From positions 24,002,711 through 24,066,710 of the forward strand of contig OY821741.1 in the NCBI GenBank assembly GCA_963682055.1: DNA of 64,000 nt, read 5' to 3'. Positions 23,119 to 36,890 of the stretch are shown here, piece by piece. The position numbers were made by a program, and so were the translations under genes. Below the pieces are notes generated by a model. The model did no database searches and had not been told where the DNA came from. It saw only the letters and a program-made list of their open reading frames with translations. How positions within the stretch are numbered: position 1 is the first letter of the stretch; every line of letters starts with the position of its first letter. Source of the DNA: Primula veris. Taxonomy: Eukaryota; Streptophyta; Magnoliopsida; Ericales; Primulaceae.

Positions 23119-26100
23119 GACTTTGACATTGAGCAGATGAATGAACAAGAAAGCAAGTCAGCATGTTCAAGATCGATGTCGAAAATCTCATTAAATAGTA
23201 TTAAAGGCCAACACAGCCCAAATACTTAATAAGATTTCTACATTGTTCAAAGGGATGAGAAATGAAGTGAGTAAGTTTAAATGCCGAAAGTCTCATTAAA
23301 TATGATTAAAGGCCATCACAGCCCAAACTCTTAATAAGACTCTGACATTGAGCAGTTGAATGAACGAGAAAGCAACTGAGCATGTTCAAGATCGATGTCG
23401 AAAATCATATTAAGTAGGATTAAAGGCCATCATAGCCCAAATCCTTAATAAGATTCCTACATTGTTCAAAGGGATGAGAAATGAAGTGAGCAAGTTCAAA
23501 TGCCGAAAGTCTCATTATATAGGATTAAAGGCCATCACAGCCCAAACCCTTAATAAGACTCTGACATTGAGCAGTTGAATGAACGAGAAAGCAAGTGAGC
23601 ATGTTCAAGATTGATGTCGAAAATCTCATTAAGTAGGATTAAAGGCCATCACAGCCCAAATACTTAATAAGATTTCTACATTGTTCAAAGGGATGAGAAA
23701 TGAAGTGAGTAAGTTTAAATGCCGAAAGTCTCATTAAATATGATTAAAGGCCATCACAGCCCAAACTCTTAATAAGACTCTGACATTGAGCAGTTGAATG
23801 AACGAGAAAGCAACTGAGCATGTTCAAGATCGATGTCGAAAATCATATTAAGTAGGATTAAAGGCCATCATAGCCCAAATACTTAATAAAATTCCTACAT
23901 TGTTCAAAGGGATGAGAAATGAAGTGAGCAAGTTCAAATGCCGAAAGTATCATTAAATACGATTAAAGGCCATCACAGCCCAAACCCTTAATAAGACTCT
24001 GACATTGAGTAGTTGAATGAACGAGAAAGCAAGTGAGCATGCTCAAGATTGATGTCAAAAATCTCATTAAGTAGGATTAAAGGCCATCACAGCCGAAATA
24101 CTTAATAAGATTCCTACATTGTTCAAAGGGATGAGAAATGAAGTGAGCAAGTTCAAATGCCGAAAGTCTCATTAAATACGATTAAAGGCCATCACAGCCC
24201 AAACCCTTAATAAGACTCTGACATTGAGAAGTTGAATGAATGAGAAAGCAAGTGAGCATGTTCAAGCTCGATGTCGAAAATCTCATTAAGTAGGATTAAA
24301 GGCCATCACAGCCCAAATACTTAATAAGATTCCTACATTGTTCAAAGGGATGAGAAATGAAGTGAGCAAGTTCAAATGTCGAAAGTCTCAATAAATAGGA
24401 TTAAAGGCCATCACAGCCAAACCGTTAATAAGACTCTGACATTGAGCAGTTGAATGAATGAGAAAGCAAGTGAGCATGTTCAAGCTCGATGTCGAAAATC
24501 TCATTAAGTAGGATTAAAGGCCATCACAGCCCAAATCCTTAATAAGATTCCTACATTGTTCAAAGGGATGAGAAATGAAGTGAGCAAGTTCAAATGCCGA
24601 AAGTCTCATTAAATAGGATTAAAGGCCATCACATCCCAAACCCTTAATAAGACTCTGACATTGAGCAGTTGAATGAACGAGAAAGCAAGTGAGCATGTTC
24701 AAGATTGATGTCGAAAATCTCATTAAGTAGGATTAAAGGCCATCACAGCCCAAATACTTAATAAGATTTCTACATTGTTCAAAGGGATGAGAAATGAAGT
24801 GAGCAAGTTTAAATGCCGAAAGTCTCATTAAATATGATTAAAGGCCATCACAGCCCAAACTCTTAATAAGACTCTGACATTGAGCAGTTGAATGAACGAG
24901 AAAGCAACTGAGCATGTTCAAGATCGATGTCGAAAATCATATTAAGTAGGATTAAAGGCCATCATAGCCCAAATCCTTAATAAGATTCCTACATTGTTCA
25001 AAGGGATGAGAAATGAAGTGAGCAAGTTCAAATGCCGAAAGTCTCATTAAATAGGATTAAAGGACATCACAGCCCAAATCCTTAATAAGACTTTGACATT
25101 GAGCAGATGAATGAACGAGAAAGCAAGTCAGCATGTTCAAGATCGATGTCGAAAATCATATTAAGTAGTATTAAAGGCCAACACAGCCCAAATACTTAAT
25201 AAGATTTCTACATTGTTCAAAGGGATGAGAAATGAAGTGAGTAAGTTTAAATGCCGAAAGTCTCATTAAATATGATTAAAGGCCATCACAGCCCAAACTC
25301 TTAATAAGACTCTGACATTGAGCAGTTGAATGAACGAGAAAGCAACTGAGCATGTTCAAGATCGATGTCGAAAATCATATTAAGTAGGATTAAAGGCCAT
25401 CATAGCCCAAATCCTTAATAAGATTCCTACATTGTTCAAAGGGATGAGAAATGAAGTGAGCAAGTTCAAATGCCGAAAGTCTCATTAAATAGGATTAAAG
25501 GCCATCACATCCCAAACCCTTAATAAGACTCTGACATTGAGCAGTTGAATGAACGAGAAAGCAAGTGAGCATGTTCAAGATTGATGTCGAAAATCTCATT
25601 AAGTAGGATTAAAGGCCATCACAGCCCAAATACTTAATAAGATTTCTACATTGTTCAAAGGGATGAGAAATGAAGTGAGCAAGTTTAAATGCCGAAAGTA
25701 TCATTAAATACGATTAAAGGCCATCACAGCCCAAACCCTTAATAAGACTCTGACATTGAGCAGTTGAATGAACGAGAAAGCAAGTGAGCATGCTCAAGAT
25801 TGATGTCGAAAATCTCATTAAGTAGGATTAAAGGCCATCACAGCCGAAATACTTAATAAGATTCCTACATTGTTCAAAGGGATGAGAAATGAAGTGAGCA
25901 AGTTCAAATGCCGAAAGTCTCATTAAATACGATTAAAGGCCATCACAGCCCAAACCCTTAATAAGACTCTGACATTGAGCAGTTGAATGAATGAGAAAGC
26001 AAGTGAGCATGTTCAAGCTCGATGTCGAAAATCTCATTAAGTAGGATTAAAGGCCATCACAGCCCAAATACTTAATAAGATTCCTACATTGTTCAAAGGG

Positions 26101-28999
26101 ATGAGAAATGAAGTGAGCAAGTTCAAATGTCGAAAGTCTCAATAAATAGGATTAAAGGCCATCATAGCCAAACCGTTAATAAGACTCTGACATTGAGCAG
26201 TTGAATGAATGAGAAAGCAAGTGAGCATGTTCAAGCTCGATGTCGAAAATCTCATTAAGTAGGATTAAAGGCCATCACAGCCCAAATCCTTAATAAGATT
26301 CCTACATTGTTCAAAGGGATGAGAAATGAAGTGAGCAAGTTCAAATGCCGAAAGTCTCATTAAATAGGATTAAAGGCCATCACAGCCCAAACCCTTAATA
26401 AGACTCTGACATTGAGCAGTTGAATGAACGAGAAAGCAAGTGAGCATGTTCAAGATTGATGTCGAAAATCTCATTAAGTAGGATTAAAGGCCATCACAGC
26501 CCAAATACTTAATAAGATTTCTACATTGTTCAAAGGGATGAGAAATGAAGTGAGCAAGTTTAAATGCCGAAAGTCTCATTAAATATGATTAAAGGCCATC
26601 ACAGCCCAAACTCTTAATAAGACTCTGACATTGAGCAGTTGAATGAACGAGAAAGCAACTGAGCATGTTCAAGATCGATGTCGAAAATCATATTAAGTAG
26701 GATTAAAGGCCATCATAGCCCAAATCCTTAATAAGATTCCTACATTGTTCAAAGGGATGAGAAATGAAGTGAGCAAGTTCAAATGCCGAAAGTCTCATTA
26801 AATAGGATTAAAGGCCATCACAGCCCAAATCCTTAATAAGACTTTGACATTGAGCAGATGAATGAACAAGAAAGCAAGTCAGCATGTTCAAGATCGATGT
26901 CGAAAATCTCATTAAATAGTATTAAAGGCCAACACAGCCCAAATACTTAATAAGATTTCTACATTGTTCAAAGGGATGAGAAATGAAGTGAGTAAGTTTA
27001 AATGCCGAAAGTCTCATTAAATATGATTAAAGGCCATCACAGCCCAAACTCTTAATAAGACTCTGACATTGAGCAGTTGAATGAACGAGAAAGCAACTGA
27101 GCATGTTCAAGATCGATGTCGAAAATCATATTAAGTAGGATTAAAGGCCATCATAGCCCAAATCCTTAATAAGATTCCTACATTGTTCAAAGGGATGAGA
27201 AATGAAGTGAGCAAGTTCAAATGCCGAAAGTATCATTAAATACGATTAAAGGCCATCACAGCCCAAACCCTTAATAAGACTCTGACATTGAGCAGTTGAA
27301 TGAACGAGAAAGCAAGTGAGCATGCTCAAGATTGATGTCGAAAATCTCATTAAGTAGGATTAAAGGCCATCACAGCCGAAATACTTAATAAGATTCCTAC
27401 ATTGTTCAAAGGGATGAGAAATGAAGTGAGCAAGTTCAAATGCCGAAAGTCTCATTAAATACGATTAAAGGCCATCACAGCCCAAACCCTTAATAAGACT
27501 CTGACATTGAGCAGTTGAATGAATGAGAAAGCAAGTGAGCATGTTCAAGCTCGATGTCGAAAATCTCATTAAGTAGGATTAAAGGCCATCACAGCCCAAA
27601 TACTTAATAAGATTCCTACATTGTTCAAAGGGATGAGAAATGAAGTGAGCAAGTTCAAATGTCGAAAGTCTCAATAAATAGGATTAAAGGCCATCACAGC
27701 CAAACCCTTAATAAGACTCTGACATTGAGCAGTTGAATGAATGAGAAAGCAAGTGAGCATGTTCAAGCTCGATGTCGAAAATCTCATTAAGTAGGATTAA
27801 AGGCCATCACAGCCCAAATCCTTAATAAGATTCCTACATTGTTCAAAGGGATGAGAAATGAAGTGAACAAGTTCAAATGCCGAAAGTCTCATTAAATAGG
27901 ATTAAAGGCCATCACAGCCCAAACCCTTAATAAGACTCTGACATTGAGCAGTTGAATGAACGAGAAAGCAAGTGAGCATGTTCAAGATTGATGTCGAAAA
28001 TCTCATTAAGTAGGATTAAAGGCCATCACAGCCCAAATACTTAATAAGATTTCTACATTGTTCAAAGGGATGAGAAATGAAGTGAGCAAGTTTAAATGCC
28101 GAAAGTCTCATTAAATATGATTAAAGGCCATCACAGCCCAAACTCTTAATAAGACTCTGACATTGAGCCGTTGAATGAACGAGAAAGCAACTGAGCATGT
28201 TCAAGATCGATGTCGAAAATCATATTAAGTAGGATTAAAGGCCATCATAGCCCAAATCCTTAATAAGATTCCTACATTGTTCAAAGGGATGAGAAATGAA
28301 GTGAGCAAGTTCAAATGCCGAAAGTCTCATTAAATAGGATTAAAGGCCATCACAGCCCAAACCCTTAATAAGACTCTGACATTGAGCAGTTGAATGAACG
28401 AGAAAGCAAGTGAGCATGTTCAAGATTGATGTCGAAAATCTCATTAAGTAGGATTAAAGGCCATCACAGCCCAAATACTTAATAAGATTTCTACATTGTT
28501 CAAAGGGATGAGAAATGAAGTGAGTAAGTTTAAATGCCGAAAGTCTCATTAAATATGATTAAATGCCATCACAGCCCAAACTCTTAATAAGACTCTGACA
28601 TTGAGCAGTTGAATGAACGAGAAAGCAACTGAGCATGTTCAAGATCGATGTCGAAAATCATATTAAGTAGGATTAAAGGCCATCATAGCCCAAATCCTTA
28701 ATAAGATTCCTACATTGTTCAAAGGAATGAGAAATGAAGTGAGCAAGTTCAAATGCCGAAAGTCTCATTAAATAGGATTAAAGGCCATCACAGCCCAAAC
28801 CCTTAATAAGACTCTGACATTGAGCAGTTGAATGAACGAGAAAGCAACTGAGCATGTTCAAGATCGATGTCGAAAATCATATTAAGTAGGATTAAAGGCC
28901 ATCATAGCCCAAATCCTTAATAAGATTCCTACATTGTTCAAAGGGATGAGAAATGAAGTGAGCAAGTTCAAATGCCGAAAGTATCATTAAATACGATTA
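23119..28999. repeat. Left domain continued, 1.53- and 1.75-kb block copies
   Basis: Marker CCGAAAGTATCATTAAATACG occurs at 23941, 25692, 27224 and 28975, spacings 1751, 1532 and 1751 bp, that is 8, 7 and 8 dimers. Variants such as CACAGCCGAAATACTT and CAATAAATAGGATT travel with the marker. The 438-bp pattern lies between the marked parts. Confidence 0.8.
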
Positions 29000-31900
29000 A
29001 AGGCCATCACAGCCCAAACCCTTAATAAGACTCTGACATTGAGCAGTTGAATGAACGAGAAAGCAAGTGAGCATGCTCAAGATTGATGTCGAAAATCTCA
29101 TTAAGTAGGATTAAAGGCCATCACAGCCGAAATACTTAATAAGATTCCTACATTGTTCAAAGGGATGAGAAATGAAGTGAGCAAGTTCAAATGCCGAAAG
29201 TCTTATTAAATACGATTAAAGGCCATCACAGCCAAACCCTTAATAAGACTCTGACATTGAGCAGTTGAATGAATGAGAAAGCAAGTGAGCATGTTCAAGC
29301 TCGATGTCGAAAATCTCATTAAGTAGGATTAAAGGCCATCACAGCCCAAATACTTAATAAGATTCCTACATTGTTCAAAGGGATGAGAAATGAAGTGAGC
29401 AAGTTCAAATGTCGAAAGTCTCAATAAATAGGATTAAAGGCCATCACAGCCAAACCCTTAATAAGACTCTGACATTGAGCAGTTGAATGAATGAGAAAGC
29501 AAGTGAGCATGTTCAAGCTCGATGTCGAAAATCTCATTAAGTAGGATTAAAGGCCATCACAGCCCAAATCCTTAATAAGATTCCTACATTGTTCAAAGGG
29601 ATGAGAAATGAAGTGAACAAGTTCAAATGCCGAAAGTCTCATTAAATAGGATTAAAGGCCATCACAGCCCAAACCCTTAATAAGACTCTGACATTGAGCA
29701 GTTGAATGAACGAGAAAGCAACTGAGCATGTTCAAGATCGATGTCGAAAATCTCATTAAGTAGGATTAAAGGCCATCACAGCCCAAATACTTAATAAGAT
29801 TCCTACATTGTTCAAAGGGATGAGAAATGAAGTGAGCAAGTTCAAATGCCGAAAGTCTCATTAAATATGATTAAAGGCCATCACAGCCCAAACCCTTAAT
29901 AAGACTCTGACATTGAGCAGTTGAATGAACGAGAAAGCAAGTGAGCATGTTCAAGATCGATGTCGAAAATCTCATTAAGTAGGATTAAAGGCCATCACAG
30001 CCCAAATACTTAATAAGATTTCTACATTGTTCAAAGGGATGAGAAATGAAGTGAGCCAGTTTAAATGTCGAAAGTCTCATTAAATACGATTAAAGGCCAT
30101 CACAGCCCAAACCCTTAATAAGACTCTGACATTGAGCAGTTGAATGAACGAGAAAGCAAGTGAGCATGTTCAAGCTCGATGTCGAAAATCTCATTAAGTA
30201 GGATTAAAGGCCATCACAGCCCAAATACTTAATAAGATTCCTACATTGTTCAAAGGGATGAGAAACGAAGTGAGCAAGTTCAAATGTCGAAAGTCTCAAT
30301 AAATAGGATTAAAGGCTATCACAGCCAAACCCTTAATAAGACTCTGACATTGAGCAGTTGAATGAACGAGAAAGCAAGTGAGCATGTTCAAGCTCAATGT
30401 CGAAAATCTCATTAAGTAGGATTAAAGGCCATCACAGCCCAAATCCTTAATAAGATTCCTACATTGTTCAAAGAGATGAGAAATGAAGTGAGCAAGTTCA
30501 AATGCCGAAAGTCTCATTAAATAGGATTAAAGGCCATCACAGCCAAACTCTTAATAAGACTCTGACATTGAGCAGTTGAATGAACGAGAAAGCAACTGAG
30601 CATGTTCAAGATCGATGTCGAAAATCATATTAAGTAGGATTAAAGGCCATCACAGCCCAAATCTTTAATAAGATTCCTACATTGTTCAAAGGGATGAGAA
30701 ATGAAGTTAGCAAGTTCAAATGCCGAAAGTCTCATTAAATACGATTAAAGGCCATCACAGCCCAAACCCTTAATAAGACTCTGACATTGCGCAGTTGAAT
30801 GAATGAGAAAGCAAGTGAGCATGTTCAAGCTCGATGTCGAAAATCTCATTAAGTAGGATTAAAGGCCATCACAGCCCAAATACTTAATAAGATTCCTACA
30901 TTGTTCAAAGGGATGAGAAACGAAGTGAGCAAGTTCAAATGTCGAAAGTCTCAATAAATAGGATTAAAGGCCATCACAGCCAAACCCTTAATAAGACTCT
31001 GACATTGAGCAGTTCAATGAACGAGAAAGCAAGTGAGCATGTTCAAGCTCAATGTCGAAAATCTCATTAAGTAGGATTAAAGGCCATCACAGCCCAAATC
31101 CTTAATAAGATTCCTACATTGTTCAAAGGGATGAGAAATGAAGTGAGCAAGTTCAAATGCCGAAAGTCTCATTAAATAGGATTAAAGGCCATCACAGCCA
31201 AACTCTTAATAAGACTCTGACATTGAGCAGTTGAATGAACGAGAAAGCAACTGAGCATGTTCAAGATCGATGTCGAAAATCATATTAAGTAGGATTAAAG
31301 GCCATCACAGCCCAAATCTTTAATAAGATTCCTACATTGTTCAAAGGGATGAGAAATTAAGTGAGCAAGTTTAAATGCCGAAAGTCTCATTAAATAGGAT
31401 TAAAGGTCATCACAGCCCAAACCCTTAATAAGACTGACATTGAGCAGTTGAATGAACGAGAAAGCAAGTGAGCATGTTCAAGATTGATGTCGAAAATCTC
31501 ATTAAGTAGGATTAAAGGCCATCACAGCCCAAATACTTAATAAGATTCCTACATTGTTCAAAGGGATGAGAAATGAAGTGAGCAAGTTCAAATGCCGAAA
31601 GTCTCATTAAATAGGATTAAAGGCCATCACAGCCCAAACCCTTAATAAGACTCTGACACTGAGCAGTTGAATGAACGAGAAAGCAAGTGAGCATGTTCAA
31701 GATTGATGTCGAAAATCTCATTAAGTAGGATTAAAGGCCATCACAGCCCAAATACTTAATAAGATTCCTACATTGTTCAAAGGGATGAGAAATGAAGTGA
31801 GCAAGTTCAAATGCCGAAAGTCTCATTAAATAGGATTAAAGGCCATCACAGCCCAAACCCTTAATAAGACTCTGACACTGAGCAGTTGAATGAACGAGAA

Positions 31901-34900
31901 AGCAAGTGAGCATGTTCAAGATTGATGTCAAAAATCTCATTAAGTAGGATTAAAGGCCATCACAGCCCAAATACTTAATAAGATTCCTACATTGTTCAAA
32001 GGGATGAGAAATGAAGTGAGCAAGTTCAAATGCCGAAAGTCTCATTAAATAGGATTAAAGGCCATCACAGCCAAACTCTTAATAAGACTCTGACATTGAG
32101 CAGCTAAATGAATGAGAAAGCAAGTGAGCATGTTCAAGCTCGATGTCGAAAATCTCATTAAGTAGGATTAAAGGCCATCACAGCCCAAATACTTAATAAG
32201 ATTCCTACATTGTTCAAAGGGATGAGAAATGAAGTGAGCAAGTTCAAATGCCGAAAGTCTCATTAAATAGGATTAAAGGCCATCACAGCCCAAACCCTTA
32301 ATAAGACTCTGACATTGAGCAGTTGAATGAATGAGAAAGCAAGTGAGCATGTTCAAGCTCGATGTCGAAAATCTCATTAAGTAGGATTAAAGGCCATCAC
32401 AGCCCAAATACTTAATAAGATTGCTACATTGTTCAAAGGGATGAGAAACGAAGTAAGCAAGTTCAAATGTCGAAAGTCTCAATAAATAGGATTAAAGGCC
32501 ATCACAGCCAAACCCTTAATAAGACTCTGACATTGAGCAGTTCAATGAACGAGAAAGCAAGTGAGCATGTTCAAGATCGATGTCGAAAATCTCATTAAGT
32601 AGGATTAAAGGCCATCACAGCCCAAATACTTAATAAGATTCCTACATTGTTCAAAGGGATGAGAAATGAAGTGAGCCAGTTTAAATGCCGAAAGTCTCAT
32701 TAAATACGATTAAAGGCCATCACAGCCCAAACCCTTAATAAGACTCTGACATTGAGCAGTTGAATGAACGAGAAAGCAAGTGAGCATGTTCAAGATCGAT
32801 GTCGAAAATCTCATTAAGTAGGATTAAAGGCCATCACAGCCCAAATACTTAGTAAGATTCCTACATTGTTCAAAGGGATGAGAAATGAAGTGAGCCAGTT
32901 TAAATGCCGAAAGTCTCATTAAATACGATTAAAGGCCATCACAGCCCAAACCCTTAATAAGACTCTGACATTGAGCAGTTGAATGAACGAGAAAGCAACT
33001 GAGCATGTTCAAGCTCGATGTCGAAAATCATATTAAGTAGGATTAAAGGCCATCACAGCCCAAATACTTAATAAGATTCCTACATTGTTCAAAGGGATGA
33101 GAAATAAAGTGAGCAAGTTCAAATGCCGAAAGTCTCATTAAATAGGATTAAAAGCCATCACAGCCCAAACCCTTAATAAGACTCTGACATTGAGCAGTTG
33201 AATGAACGAGAAAGCAAGTGAGCGTGCTCAAGATTGATGTCGAAAATCTCATTAAGTAGGATTAAAGGCCATCACAGCCGAAATACTTAATAAGATTCCT
33301 ACATTGTTCAAAGGGATGAGAAATGAAGTGAGCAAGTTCAAATGCCGAAAGTCTCATTAAATACGATTAAAGGCCATCACAGCCCAAACCCTTAATAAGA
33401 CTCTGACATTGAGCAGTTGAATGAATGAGAAAGCAAGTGAGCATGTTCAAGCTCGATGTCGAAAATCTCATTAAGTAGGATTAAAGGCCATCACAGCCCA
33501 AATACTTAATAAGATTCCTACATTGTTCAAAGGGATGAGAAACGAAGTGAGCAAGTTCAAATGTCGAAAGTCTCAATAAATAGGATTAAAGGCCATCACA
33601 GCCCAAACCCTTAATAAGACTCTGACATTGAGCAGTTGAATGAATGAGAAAGCAAGTGAGCATGTTCAAGCTCGATGTCGAAAATCTCATTAAGTAGGAT
33701 TAAAGGCCATCACAGCCCAAATACTTAATAAGATTCCTACATTGTTCAAAGGGATGAGAAACGAAGTGAGCAAGTTCAAATGTCGAAAGTCTCAATAAAT
33801 AGGATTAAAGGCTATCACAGCCAAACCCTTAATAAGACTCTGACATTGAGCAGTTGAATGAACGAGAAAGCAACTGAGCATGTTCAAGATCGATGTCGAA
33901 AATCATATTAAGTAGGATTAAAGGCCATCACAGCCCAAATCTTTAATAAGATTCCTACATTGTTCAAAGGGATGAGAAATGAAGTTAGCAAGTTCAAATG
34001 CCGAAAGTCTCATTAAATACGATTAAAGGCCATCACAGCCCAAACCCTTAATAAGACTCTGACATTGAGCAGTTGAATGAATGAGAAAGCAAGTGAGCAT
34101 GTTCAAGCTCGATGTCGAAAATCTCATTAAGTAGGATTAAAGGCCATCACAGCCCAAATACTTAATAAGATTCCTACATTGTTCAAAGGGATGAGAAACG
34201 AAGTGAGCAAGTTCAAATGTCGAAAGTCTCAATAAATAGGATTAAAGGCCATCACAGCCAAACCCTTAATAAGACTCTGACATTGAGCAGTTCAATGAAC
34301 GAGAAAGCAAGTGAGCATGTTCAAGCTCAATGTCGAAAATCTCATTAAGTAGGATTAAAGGCCATCACAGCCCAAATCCTTAATAAGATTCCTACATTGT
34401 TCAAAGGGATGAGAAATGAAGTGAGCAGGTTCAAATGCCGAAAGTCTCATTAAATAGGATTAAAGGCCATCACAGCCAAACTCTTAATAAGACTCTGACA
34501 TTGAGCAGTTGAATGAACGAGAAAGCAACTGAGCATGTTCAAGATCGATGTCGAAAATCATATTAAGTAGGATTAAAGGCCATCACAGCCCAAATCTTTA
34601 ATAAGATTCCTACATTGTTCAAAGGGATGAGAAATTAAGTGAGCAAGTTTAAATGCCGAAAGTCTCATTAAATAGGATTAAAGGTCATCACAGCCCAAAC
34701 CCTTAATAAGACTGACATTGAGCAGTTGAATGAACGAGAAAGCAAGTGAGCATGTTCAAGATTGATGTCGAAAATCTCATTAAGTAGGATTAAAGGCCAT
34801 CACAGCCCAAATACTTAATAAGATTCCTACATTGTTCAAAGGGATGAGAAATGAAGTGAGCAAGTTCAAATGCCGAAAGTCTCATTAAATAGGATTAAAG

Positions 34901-36890
34901 GCCATCACAGCCCAAACCCTTAATAAGACTCTGACACTGAGCAGTTGAATGAACGAGAAAGCAAGTGAGCATGTTCAAGATTGATGTCGAAAATCTCATT
35001 AAGTAGGATTAAAGGCCATCACAGCCCAAATACTTAATAAGATTCCTACATTGTTCAAAGGGATGAGAAATGAAGTGAGCAAGTTCAAATGCCGAAAGTC
35101 TCATTAAATAGGATTAAAGGCCATCACAGCCAAACTCTTAATAAGACTCTGACATTGAGCAGCTAAATGAATGAGAAAGCAAGTGAGCATGTTCAAGCTC
35201 GATGTCGAAAATCTCATTAAGTAGGATTAAAGGCCATCACAGCCCAAATACTTAATAAGATTCCTACATTGTTCAAAGGGATGAGAAATGAAGTGAGCAA
35301 GTTCAAATGCCGAAAGTCTCATTAAATAGGATTAAAGGCCATCACAGCCCAAACCCTTAATAAGACTCTGACATTGAGCAGTTGAATGAATGAGAAAGCA
35401 AGTGAGCATGTTCAAGCTCGATGTCGAAAATCTCATTAAGTAGGATTAAAGGCCATCACAGCCCAAATACTTAATAAGATTCCTACATTGTTCAAAGGGA
35501 TGAGAAACGAAGTAAGCAAGTTCAAATGTCGAAAGTCTCAATAAATAGGATTAAAGGCCATCACAGCCAAACCCTTAATAAGACTCTGACATTGAGCAGT
35601 TCAATGAACGAGAAAGCAAGTGAGCATGTTCAAGCTCAATGTCGAAAATCTCATTAAGTAGGATTAAAGGCCATCACAGCCCAAATCCTTAATAAGATTC
35701 CTACATTGTTCAAAGGGATGAGAAATGAAGTGAGCAAGTTCAAATGCCGAAAGTCTCATTAAATAGGATTAAAGGCCATCACAGCCAAACTCTTAATAAG
35801 ACTCTGACATTGAGCAGTTGAATGAACGAGAAAGCAACTGAGCATGTTCAAGATCGATGTCGAAAATCATATTAAGTAGGATTAAAGGCCATCACAGCCC
35901 AAATCTTTAATAAGATTCCTACATTGTTCAAAGGGATGAGAAATTAAGTGAGCAAGTTTAAATGCCGAAAGTCTCATTAAATAGGATTAAAGGTCATCAC
36001 AGCCCAAACCCTTAATAAGACTGACATTGAGCAGTTGAATGAACGAGAAAGCAAGTGAGCATGTTCAAGATTGATGTCGAAAATCTCATTAAGTAGGATT
36101 AAAGGCCATCACAGCCCAAATACTTAATAAGATTCCTACATTGTTCAAAGGGATGAGAAATGAAGTGAGCAAGTTCAAATGCCGAAAGTCTCATTAAATA
36201 GGATTAAAGGCCATCACAGCCCAAACCCTTAATAAGACTCTGACACTGAGCAGTTGAATGAACGAGAAAGCAAGTGAGCATGTTCAAGATTGATGTCGAA
36301 AATCTCATTAAGTAGGATTAAAGGCCATCACAGCCCAAATACTTAATAAGATTCCTACATTGTTCAAAGGGATGAGAAATGAAGTGAGCAAGTTCAAATG
36401 CCGAAAGTCTCATTAAATAGGATTAAAGGCCATCACAGCCAAACTCTTAATAAGACTCTGACATTGAGCAGCTAAATGAATGAGAAAGCAAGTGAGCATG
36501 TTCAAGCTCGATGTCGAAAATCTCATTAAGTAGGATTAAAGGCCATCACAGCCCAAATACTTAATAAGATTCCTACATTGTTCAAAGGGATGAGAAATGA
36601 AGTGAGCAAGTTCAAATGCCGAAAGTCTCATTAAATAGGATTAAAGGCCATCACAGCCCAAACCCTTAATAAGACTCTGACATTGAGCAGTTGAATGAAT
36701 GAGAAAGCAAGTGAGCATGTTCAAGCTCGATGTCGAAAATCTCATTAAGTAGGATTAAAGGCCATCACAGCCCAAATACTTAATAAGATTCCTACATTGT
36801 TCAAAGGGATGAGAAACGAAGTAAGCAAGTTCAAATGTCGAAAGTCTCAATAAATAGGATTAAAGGCCATCACAGCCCAAACCCTTAATA

